A DNA stretch of 22,466 nucleotides from positions 1-22,466 of the forward strand of contig DXZR01000037.1 in the NCBI GenBank assembly GCA_019419555.1, written 5' to 3'. Under the pieces are notes generated by a model, which saw nothing but the letters and a program-made list of their open reading frames with translations, made no database searches and was not told the origin of the DNA. A program made the translations under genes and the position numbers. This document shows positions 6,138 through 13,962 of this stretch, one piece after another. Within the stretch, counting starts at the first letter, position 1. Each line of letters starts with the position of its first letter. The DNA comes from Collinsella sp. (GTDB taxonomy: Bacteria; Actinomycetota; Coriobacteriia; Coriobacteriales; Coriobacteriaceae).

Positions 6138-7755
6138 TCTCTGTAGAAAATATATACTGGGCGGTCGATTCTACGCCTATCTTGTCGTAACAGTTTTGGT
6201 CGGGCTGCTTGCGCTTGCGGGTCCCTTTCTTACCGGCATAGTGGTAAACCGATTGGCGATGCCGGCCAGCGCCGATCTTGCCGCCGTTCTCGTTTGTTGC
6301 CTTATTTTGGTTGCGGTCCAAGCGGTTCGAGCGGGACTAGTGTATTGCTCAGAGATGCTGTACATCAACCTTCAGTCGCATGCGGGGTTCGGCTTAAATG
6401 CGGATACGCTTGAGCACGTGAAGCACCTTCCCCAGGCATTCTTCGAGGGCTTCAACGCGTCGTATTATAACCAGCAAATCAATCACGACGCTAATGACCT
6501 TGTCATCTTCGTAATCAACTCGGTTGTGGGGGTTTCAAGCAACGTTATCACCCTTTTGTCCGCCCTGTTTGTTCTCGGTAGCCTGAATATCAAGTTGAGT
6601 GTGGTCTGCCTTGTTCTTGCGGCAGCGAGTGCCGCTTTTTATGCGGTTTCACGCGCAAGGCTGTTTGAGAGAAGTTTTGACGTACAAGAGCAGAGCGCGA
6701 GGTTTTTTTCCTGTCTACAAGATCAGTTGGAGAAAGTTGATTTCATCCGCAAACATGCTTTGTTCGATAGGTCCCGCGCTGTACTGGTCGAAGCTTTTAA
6801 TGGGCTCTATCCAACGATGAGAGCAAATCAGGAAGTAGGGTCTAGATTTACCTTTGGCAACGCGTTGGTCGCTTCCGCCGCTCAAGGATGTCTTCTTGCT
6901 GTGGGCGCGGTTGAAGTGATGGGCGGGAGACTGTTGCCTGGTTTTCTCGTGACTGCTGTTGGATATTATTCGAACTTAAGCTCAGCGGTACAGTATTTGT
7001 TGGGCTGGGGAAGGGATTACCAGACTAATCGCGTATGCTATGAGCGGCTGAAAAGAATTTGGGATGTCCCGGTGGAAGCGAATGGCAAATTGGCGCTTGG
7101 TCCGATTGAGGAAATCCGTCTAGAGAACATCAAGCTACGTTATCCAGGGGCGGAAAGGGTCGCGTTAAGCATTGAGGGGCTCGCGTTTTCCAGGGGTCGG
7201 CTATATGGAATCTCGGGGCCGAATGGTTCGGGGAAGAGCTCGCTGCTGTCAGTGATATTGGGGCTATATCCAGATGACACAGAAGGGGCCGTTCGCTACA
7301 ACGGGGTGTCACAGCGTTGCATCGATCGATATGCATTGCGGCGGTGTCGAGTCAGCATTACGGAGCAAGAACCCCCTATCGTTGAGGGGACGATTCTCGA
7401 TAATCTTACGCTGCTTTCTGATGATTACGAGATGGATAAGCTGAATCGGATGCTTGTCATATTGGGGCTAGACGAAATGGTTGCTTCTGTGGAGAACGGG
7501 GCAACGGCGATGCTTGACGGCGGGAAAGGAGGGGTGTCCGGCGGCGAGAAGCAAAAGATTGCAATTGTGAGACAGCTGTTGAAATCGCCGGACGTTATGC
7601 TTTTTGATGAACCGACCTCAGCACTTGATGCGAAGAGTCGAGGCGCGCTGATCAAATTGCTTCATGAAATTAAGAGAGACCATATTGTAATCGTTGTCAC
7701 TCATGACGAGGAGATGCTTGCCGCCTGTGACGAGGTCATTTCGACGGCTGGATGA
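6121..7755 (+). CDS. ABC exporter with fused membrane and ATPase domains
   Basis: A 544-residue half-transporter. The first about 310 residues carry five to six membrane spans in the type-IV exporter fold. The NBD has Walker A GPNGSGKS at 366-373, signature VSGGEKQ at 472-478, Walker B VMLFDEPT at 492-499 and the switch His at 528. It should act as a homodimer and is the natural candidate for exporting the modified peptides. No N-terminal C39 peptidase domain is present, so leader removal is not explained by this protein. The ATG at 6121 was preferred to GTG 6109; the gene overlaps the maturase end by 17 bases, so the two are coupled. It is the last gene of the operon, and no clear terminator follows. 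Confidence 0.85.
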   Translation: MRLMLNLCRKYILGGRFYAYLVVTVLVGLLALAGPFLTGIVVNRLAMPASADLAAVLVCCLILVAVQAVRAGLVYCSEMLYINLQSHAGFGLNADTLEHVKHLPQAFFEGFNASYYNQQINHDANDLVIFVINSVVGVSSNVITLLSALFVLGSLNIKLSVVCLVLAAASAAFYAVSRARLFERSFDVQEQSARFFSCLQDQLEKVDFIRKHALFDRSRAVLVEAFNGLYPTMRANQEVGSRFTFGNALVASAAQGCLLAVGAVEVMGGRLLPGFLVTAVGYYSNLSSAVQYLLGWGRDYQTNRVCYERLKRIWDVPVEANGKLALGPIEEIRLENIKLRYPGAERVALSIEGLAFSRGRLYGISGPNGSGKSSLLSVILGLYPDDTEGAVRYNGVSQRCIDRYALRRCRVSITEQEPPIVEGTILDNLTLLSDDYEMDKLNRMLVILGLDEMVASVENGATAMLDGGKGGVSGGEKQKIAIVRQLLKSPDVMLFDEPTSALDAKSRGALIKLLHEIKRDHIVIVVTHDEEMLAACDEVISTAG

Positions 7756-7955
7756 TTATCGGATTGTGGCGTTGAAGACCAAGAAACTTGAAATGGCGTG
7801 GGCTCTGGGTAGGTCTCCACGGGTACGCCGTCGGTGCTGTACTCGACCGCCCGGCAAGAAGGTTTTATAGCGTGTTTCCCCAGAGAGGTCCCTTTGTCCG
7901 GTAGTGGCGAGGGGAGCCTCTCTTTTGCTCACCTCTTGCGGCGGAGGGGGACACC
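7756..7955. other. Non-coding stretch between the exporter and the IS1595 relic
   Basis: No supported gene and no good terminator are seen. Weak ORFs on both strands show no recognisable motif. The GC-rich second half may be further decayed upstream sequence of the IS relic that follows. Confidence 0.4.
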
Positions 7956-8465
7956 ATGCGCCTATGCAGGACAAACTGCGCGTTCTTGTCGAATGATGGG
8001 CTATGTGTAGAGATGATGGTCTCGGGTAGAGGCCGTGTCGCGCTCGGCTGCGATGAGCCAGGCAATTCAATCTTCATCCGGGAGGGCCTTGGCAAGACAA
8101 GCAGGGCGAAGACCTTGGCGACGTTCGGGAGCCGTGTGGCGCCCGGCTCCACGCTCATCCACGACATGAAGCCGGGCGCCACACGGCTCCCGTCAACAAT
8201 CTGTCACTGAAGAGCCAGCACTACAACGCGAAGCTGCTCAAGGGCGTTCCCGACGGCCAGAACCCGCTGGGGCCCGTGAACCGGATGCGCTACTTCATGC
8301 AGTGCTTCCTGAGGGCTCATCCCGGCTCCAACCGGGACGACATGCGGGGCTGTGGCTATGAGTCCGCCCGAGGACAAGCTTGAGAAGGTCGCGATGGTGC
8401 TCGATCGGGCAATGCGATACCCGAAAACGCTCAGGTTCAGGCAGTTCTATGCAAGAAAGCCCAGT
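7956..8465 (+). pseudogene. IS1595/ISXO2-like transposase relic, multiply disrupted
   Basis: Three stretches in two frames match ISXO2-like transposase segments. They are FIREGLGKTSRAKTLATFGS with RVAPGSTLIHDM (to about 8167), NPLGPVNRMRYFMQCFLRAH with an NRDDM stretch (about 8265-8345), and PPEDKLEKVAMVLDRAMRYP with LRFRQFY (about 8364-8455). The second and third are joined by a frameshift or small loss near 8345-8352. Between the first and second, expected sequence is replaced by an inverted copy of the preceding 23 bases, followed by a stop in that frame at 8208-8210. The N-terminus and element ends are not visible. The element is dead. The family call is from motif memory. Confidence 0.75.
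8126..8192. repeat. Perfect 23-bp inverted repeat inside the IS1595 relic
   Basis: Arms 8126-8148 and 8170-8192 are exact reverse complements, separated by 21 bases. The left arm encodes transposase residues (FGSRVAPG region) and is original. The right arm takes the place of expected coding sequence, so it looks like an inverted duplication copied from the left arm. Confidence 0.85.
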
Positions 8466-8652
8466 TCAGATGAGTTCGACGAGCAATATTTATCAACACA
8501 GTGCAAGGGGGGATTATATTTGTATTTCATCCGTGTTGAGCTTCACACGGTGCGCGACTCATCGCAAACTGGCGGGCGCAGCGGAAAGAAAACCGACTGC
8601 AGACGAACGATCGATATCGGGAGCAAATAGCCACCGGATGCTTTTCGGTCTC
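8466..8652. other. Non-coding stretch between the IS1595 relic and the minus-strand module
   Basis: Lower-GC sequence with no supported gene. A small hairpin, CCGTGT (8531-8536) / ACACGG (8545-8550), could end minus-strand transcription, but it lacks a T-run. Confidence 0.35.
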
Positions 8653-9321
8653 CTACGCGTCGACCTCCGCGATTTCTTCTGCGTCTCGCCAAGTTGAAAG
8701 GAGCGATGTCGAAAACTCCTTTTCGGTTAGCGTCAAGACATCCTTCACGCAAAAACCTTTCAATTTGTCAGGAAGCCCAAAACGCGCTTTTTTCCTAATC
8801 GAGCTGGCAACCCGCTTCAACGCGGTCTTGTTCTTGTCCTCGTTGTATACCAAAACAAAGACGCAGTGCTCGCGAAACCATCTCGTCCTCTTTCCCCACA
8901 GGTCCGAGCAGATCAAAACGCTGTCCTTGCACTTCTCGATGAGGGCGTCCCTTTGGCCAAGATTGATACCAAGCTCTTCGTCATCCTTGGGATTGAGCCT
9001 CTTCCCCAGCGTCTCCTTCAGACTGCCGTTTTTAAATTCGACTAGATATAACGTTTCCCGATCGCAATACAGCGCATCGGCGGAGCGCGGGAGTTGCATC
9101 CACCTATTGACCTTCTTGCAGTAGCATTCTTTAACAGAGTCAAAATTGACAACAGGCAAATCGTCATCCACAAGAGAGACGCTCCCGTCTCTGGATGTTT
9201 TGGAGATGGTCGACGTGCAGTCCCTTAGGATACAGGTCCTGCAACGGGAGCAACCATCGCTGCCATCTGGCACCGCGGGAGAGTTCGGATGAGGGCAGGA
9301 GGCGCACAGGTCGCTACTCAA
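8653..9321 (-). CDS. Cys-rich protein with a D...ExK nuclease-like motif, partner of the AAA ATPase
   Basis: About 222 residues, not a family I recognise. The N-terminus has a cysteine cluster (C6, C9, C24, C27, C30, C35 from the TTG start) that could bind zinc or an Fe-S cluster. In the middle, SADALYCDRETLYLVEFKNG places D82, E95 and K97 in the D-(X)n-ExK spacing of PD-(D/E)XK nucleases; two hydrophobic strands flank it. The C-terminal half is Lys/Arg-rich. The start is uncertain: TTG 9321 has GGAGG about nine bases upstream and overlaps the ATPase stop by eight bases, whereas ATG 9351 would overlap by 38. Tight coupling to an OLD-like ATPase suggests an effector of a defence-type pair. Nuclease activity is inference. 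Confidence 0.65.
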   Translation of the reverse strand: MSSDLCASCPHPNSPAVPDGSDGCSRCRTCILRDCTSTISKTSRDGSVSLVDDDLPVVNFDSVKECYCKKVNRWMQLPRSADALYCDRETLYLVEFKNGSLKETLGKRLNPKDDEELGINLGQRDALIEKCKDSVLICSDLWGKRTRWFREHCVFVLVYNEDKNKTALKRVASSIRKKARFGLPDKLKGFCVKDVLTLTEKEFSTSLLSTWRDAEEIAEVDA

Positions 9322-10612
9322 GGCCGTACTCCTCCCTCTCAAGCGTATCAAAAGGAGCCGCCAGCTTCTCGTAGGCGACCTCAGTCGAGCCGGTTATATC
9401 GGCAAAGCGAGAGCGTCCATCAGTGCAGGTCTCCGCAAGATAATATGAGCACAATCCATCAACAGCGTGCTTCTTAGAATACACTTCGATCGCATTCAGG
9501 AAATATGGACTATGGGTGCTCATTAAGACGTGCATCCCGAGCTCTTTCTGGAGCAGCACGATTATCTCGGCGAAGGCCAGCTGCCATGCAGGATGAAGAT
9601 GAATCTCGGGTTCATCGAGGATAATAGTCCCTCCGGCATCTAGCGCGCCGGACTTCAAGAGCACCTTCATGATGGCGAACGTCTTCAAGCCAGCAGAAAG
9701 GTTCCCAGGCTCCAACCCCCGAGCGAAGCCCTCTTCGAGATACGTAAGGTGACCGCGACTTTCGCTCCTCTCGAAATGCCCCGGACATAAGGAGGAAACC
9801 TTGTCCATGAGAACCTTCAGGTGTCGCTCCTTCGCGATCTCTTCGAACAGCGAGGACTCGCTGTCATCGTTACGGATGGTCGCCTGAATCAAATCTTGCC
9901 GCAGCTCCTCCTGGTGTCCAAGGAGGGGCTTGAACCGAAAAGCGGGGCCGTAGGGTCCTCCGAGAGAATCGATCAGGAACGGGTCGTCCAGATAATGCGC
10001 CCTGAATCGCAAAACCCTCCTATCGTGCACCTCCGCCACCTCGTCACTTGCAACCGAGAAAACCGTAGATGCGTCCTTTATCTGGAGTTCGACCTTCCCG
10101 GGCTCTTCGCCGAAAACCGAATTGATCTGGCCGTTGAACTCGCTTCGGAACCTGTTTGTCGCAATCGCACGAAATACCTCATCATCGGAGATATCCATGA
10201 TCTCGATAATCTGATCGGCAACTCCTGCTACGCCATTTGTGAAATCGGATTCGATCTCACGGGAGATCTCCTCCCCGTAATACTCCTTTATCTCATCAAT
10301 AAGCTCGTCCCTCGTGCACTCGCCCGAAAAAACCCTGTCGATGAAACTATTCATTCTTCCAGCAGTTCGCCTGTGGCGAGACGTGGAGTCGAGAGGGCTT
10401 CCCACATATGCCTTCCTGATGGCGCGCTCAACACTATTGCGCCTCATGCGGTCGATTTTGTTCTCCGAATCGGACATGCTGTTGAAGGCCGCATAAAGCG
10501 CTTTTCCAACCGTGCTTTTCCCCGTCCCGTTCTCCCCGGCGATCACGGCAATACCATTAATCTCGATATCGGCCTCAGCGACCCTGCCGATGTTTTTCAT
10601 CTTGATTTTCAA
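9314..10612 (-). CDS. AAA-family (OLD/RecF-like, AAA_21) ATPase
   Basis: A 432-residue ABC-class ATPase. It opens MKIKMKNIGRVAEADIEING, a typical SMC/OLD-like first strand, then Walker A GENGTGKST at 26-34. A long helical middle with no recognised domain follows. Near the end are a signature-like LSAGLKTF, Walker B TIILDEPEIHLHP (about 329-341, D333/E334) and STHSPYFL with the switch His near 367. No TOPRIM domain is seen, unlike true OLD nucleases, so a partner probably supplies the effector. The start is TTG 10612; the alternative ATG at 10600 would cut the first strand. Such ATPases paired with a small variable gene are common in phage-defence and toxin-like loci. The module sits between IS relics. 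Confidence 0.82.
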   Translation of the reverse strand: MKIKMKNIGRVAEADIEINGIAVIAGENGTGKSTVGKALYAAFNSMSDSENKIDRMRRNSVERAIRKAYVGSPLDSTSRHRRTAGRMNSFIDRVFSGECTRDELIDEIKEYYGEEISREIESDFTNGVAGVADQIIEIMDISDDEVFRAIATNRFRSEFNGQINSVFGEEPGKVELQIKDASTVFSVASDEVAEVHDRRVLRFRAHYLDDPFLIDSLGGPYGPAFRFKPLLGHQEELRQDLIQATIRNDDSESSLFEEIAKERHLKVLMDKVSSLCPGHFERSESRGHLTYLEEGFARGLEPGNLSAGLKTFAIMKVLLKSGALDAGGTIILDEPEIHLHPAWQLAFAEIIVLLQKELGMHVLMSTHSPYFLNAIEVYSKKHAVDGLCSYYLAETCTDGRSRFADITGSTEVAYEKLAAPFDTLEREEYGLE

Positions 10613-10653
10613 TGCATATCACCAGCTCTAAACTCGCGAGACTCAATAGCTCG

Positions 10654-10682
10654 ATTATCGCACAGAGAGATCGACTTCTCGA
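10654..10682 (-). promoter_or_regulatory. Possible promoter of the ATPase module
   Basis: On the minus strand, TCGAGA (10677-10682), a 17-base spacer and GATAAT (10654-10659) lie about 40 bases before the TTG start. The -10 is good and the -35 is moderate. Confidence 0.4.
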
Positions 10683-10693
10683 GGACTCCCTAA

Positions 10694-10816
10694 ATGGAAC
10701 GCGCGGTGAGGACATGGCTCGCCGCCGTCCGCTTCGCGTTCGCGCGGGGGAAGGTGACGACCAGGGACCTCTCCGGGCTCATCGAGAGGAGCGCCAGATT
10801 CTCCTCGTCCATTTGA
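10694..10816 (+). other. Small ORF fragment, possibly a mobile-element remnant
   Basis: A 40-codon ORF reading ERAVRTWLAAVRFAFARGKV then TTRDLSGLI, with high-GC codon use unlike the AT-richer bases just upstream. It resembles the HTH-like N-terminus of some transposases but is too short to assign. No ribosome site is evident. It may equally be chance. Confidence 0.25.
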
Positions 10817-10905
10817 ACTGTATCGTATTCAAGGACACTTGACTTAGAGGAATGGCGTTGAGCGGCGATAATCGTTTCAGCGCCAAAAAGAAAGGAGTGT
10901 CAGTC

Positions 10906-11122
10906 ATGGCAGACGGGCCCTCCTACACAGCGGGGTACCGCGCCGAGGCCGCAGACTTCGCCGCCGCGTCGGGGAAGCCCATCGCCCAAGTGGCAGCCGA
11001 CCTCGGCATCAACGAGAAGACCCTGGGAAGATGGGTGACGGTCAGGAAGAAGGAGCTGACCAACCACCCGGTCGCGGCGGCCGCAAGTGCATGCGCGAGC
11101 TCGAGCCCGAGAACGAGCTCCT
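10906..11122 (+). pseudogene. IS3-type OrfA (HTH transposase subunit) relic, frameshifted
   Basis: From ATG 10906, preceded by AAAGGAG at 10892-10897, the frame encodes YTAGYRAEAADFAAASGKP then QVAADLGINEKTLGRWV, the HTH_Tnp_1 pattern of IS3 OrfA. After LTNHP the leucine-zipper part (MRELEPENELLK) is found only in another frame, so a frameshift lies at about 11060-11090. The sequence stops at a terminator hairpin at 11123, and no OrfB follows. It is a dead remnant. Confidence 0.72.
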
Positions 11123-11156
11123 AAAAGGCCCCGACCTCACATTGGAGGCCGGGGCC
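11123..11156 (-). terminator. Rho-independent terminator of galE
   Basis: On the minus strand a 12-bp stem (GGCCCCGGCCTC with GAGGTCGGGGCC, one G-T pair) with a 6-base loop is followed directly by TTTT. It lies 44 bases past the galE stop. Confidence 0.85.
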
Positions 11157-11157
11157 C

Positions 11158-11187
11158 GTAGATTTTGGAATATGCCTAGAAATCTAC
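11158..11187. repeat. 8-bp inverted repeat between galE and its terminator
   Basis: GTAGATTT (11158-11165) and AAATCTAC (11180-11187) are perfect reverse complements across 14 bases. It may be a second small hairpin in the galE 3' end or a trace of an IS end. Confidence 0.5.
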
Positions 11188-11199
11188 CGCGGTTGAGTG

Positions 11200-12261
11200 C
11201 TACTCGGCGTCGGCGAAGCCGTTGGGGTTGTGGCTCTGCCAGTTCCAGCTATCGCGGCACATGTCCGCGATGTCGTACTGGGCCTTCCAGCCCATCATGC
11301 GCTCGGCCTTGGAGGCATCGCACCAGTTGGCAGCGATGTCGCCGGCGCGGCGCTCGCGGATCACGTAGGGCAGCTCCTTGCCACAAGCCTTGGAGAAGGC
11401 GGCGACGACCTCGAGTACCGAGGTGCCGGTGCCGGTGCCCAAGTTAAAGATCTCGACGCCGGTCTTGCCGTTCATCCAGTTAAGGGCGGCCACGTGACCA
11501 GATGCCAGATCGCACACGTGGATGTAATCGCGCACGCCGGTGCCGTCGGGGGTGGGGTAGTCGTTGCCAAAGACCTGAACGGCCTCGAGCTTGCCCACGG
11601 CGACCTGGGCGACATAGGGCACCAGGTTGTTGGGGATGCCCTTGGGATCCTCGCCGATCAGGCCCGACGGATGGGCGCCGATGGGATTGAAATAACGGAG
11701 TAGCACGACGTCCCACTCGGGGTCGGCGGTGTGGACGTCCATAAGGATCTGCTCGATCATCCACTTGGTCCAACCATAGGGGTTGGTCGCGGGCTTCTTA
11801 GGATCCTCCTCGGTGACGGGCGGGTTGTCCGGGTCGCCGTAGACGGTCGAGGAGCTCGAGAAGATGATGGACTTGCAGCCATGGTTGCGCATGACGTCGA
11901 TGAGCACCAGGGTGTTCTCGATGTTGTTGTGGTAGTACTCGACGGGCTTGCTCACCGACTCGCCGACGGCCTTAAAGCCGGCAAAGTGGATGACGCGGTC
12001 GATCTGATGGGTATCGAAGATCTTGTTCATCGCATCGCGGTCGAGCACGTTGGCCTCGTAGAAGGTGAGGTTCTTGGCGGCCTCGTCGCCCACGATGGTC
12101 TTGACGCGGTCGACGGCGATGGCGCTGGAGTTGGAGAGATCATCGACGATGACGACCTGGTAGCCACCCTCGAGCAGCTGAACGACGGTGTGCGAGCCGA
12201 TAAAGCCGGCGCCACCGGTAACGAGGACGCAGGTGTCTTTGGGGTCGAGTGCTTTGGACAT
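11200..12261 (-). CDS. galE: UDP-glucose 4-epimerase
   Basis: A 353-residue extended short-chain dehydrogenase. The NAD-binding GGAGFIGS is at residues 16-23. The catalytic SSSSTVYG and YGWTK motifs (Ser, and Tyr-x3-Lys) follow in the middle, then LRYFNPIGAHPSG and the sugar-binding YPTPDGTGVRDYIHV region. All are hallmarks of GalE. It interconverts UDP-glucose and UDP-galactose in the cytoplasm for the Leloir pathway and surface glycans. Length is normal and the frame is intact. AGGAG lies seven bases before the ATG. It stands alone on this strand, with its own promoter and terminator. Confidence 0.96.
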   Translation of the reverse strand: MSKALDPKDTCVLVTGGAGFIGSHTVVQLLEGGYQVVIVDDLSNSSAIAVDRVKTIVGDEAAKNLTFYEANVLDRDAMNKIFDTHQIDRVIHFAGFKAVGESVSKPVEYYHNNIENTLVLIDVMRNHGCKSIIFSSSSTVYGDPDNPPVTEEDPKKPATNPYGWTKWMIEQILMDVHTADPEWDVVLLRYFNPIGAHPSGLIGEDPKGIPNNLVPYVAQVAVGKLEAVQVFGNDYPTPDGTGVRDYIHVCDLASGHVAALNWMNGKTGVEIFNLGTGTGTSVLEVVAAFSKACGKELPYVIRERRAGDIAANWCDASKAERMMGWKAQYDIADMCRDSWNWQSHNPNGFADAE

Positions 12262-12298
12262 GTAGTCTCCTATCGAATCAGGAACACTTCTTCAGGGG

Positions 12299-12327
12299 AG
12301 TATAGCGCAGGCAGGGACGCCCAAATC
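12299..12327 (-). promoter_or_regulatory. Likely galE promoter
   Basis: On the minus strand, TATACT (12299-12304) is a near-perfect -10 with GATTTG (12322-12327) 17 bases upstream as a weak -35. The start codon is about 38 bases downstream. Confidence 0.5.
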
Positions 12328-12455
12328 GTGCGCTGTGGGAAAAGCAGAGGATTGTGCTAACGTACTCATAGAAGAGCTTGCGTACGCATAACCTGATCTT
12401 TGGCATTTGCTTACGAGCCGCTGACCTTGTAGTTTCCTGCCGTTCGTGGAAATCG

Positions 12456-12530
12456 TTGGGACGCGCCATATGTACGCTAATATGTATGAGTTGAGCGACA
12501 TATAAATAAACATGTAACGGAGTACATATG
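12456..12530 (+). promoter_or_regulatory. Promoter and leader of the NlpC-like gene, with an inverted repeat over its start
   Basis: TTGGGA (12456-12461), a 16-base spacer and TAATAT (12478-12483) make a plausible promoter. The leader is AT-rich. CATATGTAC (12467-12475) is an exact reverse complement of GTACATATG (12522-12530), which includes the start codon and touches the GGAG site. The upstream copy lies within the promoter spacer, so it is a possible DNA site rather than part of the mRNA leader. Confidence 0.5.
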
Positions 12531-13733
12531 TCACCAAACAGCGATTCCATCCTTTCCCAGGAGCTCTCGCGCCGCACTGTCCTCAAGGCCCTGTTCGGCG
12601 CCGCTTCTGCGGCAGTTCTTTTTGGCCTGCCCGCTCGCGCCCATGCGGCGGAGGCTTCCAAAGAAACAACCGATAAACTGAATGCCGCCCAGGCCCAGCT
12701 CGACGAGGTTCAGGCCCAGCTCGACAGCATCGCAAATGAGTATGCGGCGCTGGCCAACAAGAATGCCCAGACCCTCAACGACATCGAGAATGTCCAGGGC
12801 AAGATTGACGACACGCAGGCCCAGATCGATGAAAAGAAGGCCGAGCTCAAGAAGAAGCGCAACGACCTTTCCGATCGCGTGGCCGCCAGCTACAAGTCCG
12901 GCGGCACGAACATCCTGTCGCTGCTGCTGGCCTCTGGCTCGTTTGAGGAACTCGTCGCCAACGCGCATTACGTTGAGAAGATCAACAAGAGCGACCGCGA
13001 CGCCATCGAGGACATTCAGACCATCCAGGAAGAGCTCGATGCGCAAAAGACCGAGCTCGAGTCGCAGAAGGCCGACTTAGAGAAGCTCAAGGACCAGCAG
13101 ACTGCCCAGATGCAGGACATGCAGGCCAAGCAGCAGGAAGTCCAGACGGTTCTGAACGGCCTCTCTGACGATGTCAAGGAGCTCATGGCTCAGCGTGATT
13201 CCGAGATTCTCGCTGCCGCCCAGGCCGAGGAGGCCGCTAGGAAGGCCGCCGCTGCCGCGGCCGCCGCGAACAAGAACAATTCCTACTCGGGTGGTTCGAG
13301 CTCGGGTGGCGGATCGTATGCGCCCGGAACTCCGCAGCAGAATGCCGGCTCGGGCAAGCAACAGGCCGTCGTCAACGCGTGCTACTCCACGCCTTCGCCG
13401 GGCCAGAACTGGTGCGCGGCGTGGGTCACCAATGTCTTCCGTAACGCCGGCGTTGGCTACTTTGGAGGCAATGCGTGCGACATGTTTAACGCCTGGTGCT
13501 ATAGCTCCGACCGCTCGGCGCTGCAGGTGGGCATGATCGTGGCCGACTCATCGCATAGCGGCACCGGCATGCCGGGTCTGATCTATGGCCACGTGGGCAT
13601 CTATGTTGGCGGCGGCATCGTTATGAGCAATGAGGGCGCCATTACGTCTAAGTCGCTTGATTCGTTTATTAGCTTCTATGGTACTGGCTCTGGCGTGCGT
13701 TGGGGCTGGCTTGGCGGTATTGCGCTGTCGTAG
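12528..13733 (+). CDS. Exported coiled-coil peptidoglycan hydrolase with C-terminal NlpC/P60- or CHAP-like domain
   Basis: A 401-residue secreted protein. A twin-arginine-type signal peptide (SRRTVLK at 14-20, hydrophobic core, cleavage likely after AHA at 40) is followed by a long Gln/Lys/Glu-rich coiled coil at about 42-230, as in PcsB/CwlO-type hydrolases. An Ala-rich and Gly/Ser-rich linker comes next (about 230-270), then the catalytic domain. Catalytic candidates are C296 in NWCAAW and H355 in YGHVGIYVG. The coiled coil probably keeps the enzyme inactive until a divisome partner such as FtsEX engages it; that is known for relatives and inferred here. The start follows a GGAG site. Confidence 0.88.
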   Translation: MSPNSDSILSQELSRRTVLKALFGAASAAVLFGLPARAHAAEASKETTDKLNAAQAQLDEVQAQLDSIANEYAALANKNAQTLNDIENVQGKIDDTQAQIDEKKAELKKKRNDLSDRVAASYKSGGTNILSLLLASGSFEELVANAHYVEKINKSDRDAIEDIQTIQEELDAQKTELESQKADLEKLKDQQTAQMQDMQAKQQEVQTVLNGLSDDVKELMAQRDSEILAAAQAEEAARKAAAAAAAANKNNSYSGGSSSGGGSYAPGTPQQNAGSGKQQAVVNACYSTPSPGQNWCAAWVTNVFRNAGVGYFGGNACDMFNAWCYSSDRSALQVGMIVADSSHSGTGMPGLIYGHVGIYVGGGIVMSNEGAITSKSLDSFISFYGTGSGVRWGWLGGIALS

Positions 13734-13752
13734 CTGCGGTTTGAAGCAAGTT

Positions 13753-13883
13753 GGTCCGGGACTGGGGGCGAGGCATAAGGTTGCCTGCTCTACAGTCTTG
13801 CGCAAGACGAAGGCCACATTAAGTGGCCTTCTTTGCGTGCGGAACTCGCGACCAACCTTATGCCTCGCCCCCAGCCCCGGACC
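13753..13883. repeat. Long inverted repeat (31-bp arms, one mismatch) with nested hairpins
   Basis: Arms 13753-13783 and 13853-13883 are reverse complements except for one base (A at 13761). The 69-base interior holds a perfect 14-bp palindrome GTCTTGCGCAAGAC (13795-13808) and directly after it a 9-bp stem hairpin (13809-13831). The whole could fold as a multibranched RNA or a cruciform. No coding content is seen. Confidence 0.8.
13809..13834 (+). terminator. Possible terminator of the NlpC-like gene
   Basis: GAAGGCCAC-attaa-GTGGCCTTC followed by TTT. The stem is strong and the T-run is short. It lies inside the larger inverted repeat. Confidence 0.5.
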
Positions 13884-13935
13884 TTCCGGGTCCAAAGCGC
13901 GACACACCGGACTGGGTTATCTGAATAAATATGGT

Positions 13936-13962
13936 GAAGGCCCCTTTCGGGGCCTTCTTTTT
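13936..13962 (+). terminator. Rho-independent terminator between the NlpC-like gene and murB
   Basis: GAAGGCCCC (13936-13944) and GGGGCCTTC (13949-13957) around TTTC, followed by TTTTT. The T-run points to plus-strand termination. The murB stop codon on the other strand overlaps the T-run, so the hairpin also sits at the end of murB. Confidence 0.85.

Noticed and set aside
9821..10693. 290-codon plus-strand ORF opposite the AAA ATPase
   Set aside because: Antisense to an intact Walker A/B protein; no ribosome site and no motif.
11731..12360. 209-codon plus-strand ORF opposite galE
   Set aside because: Antisense shadow of galE; composition biased and no motif.
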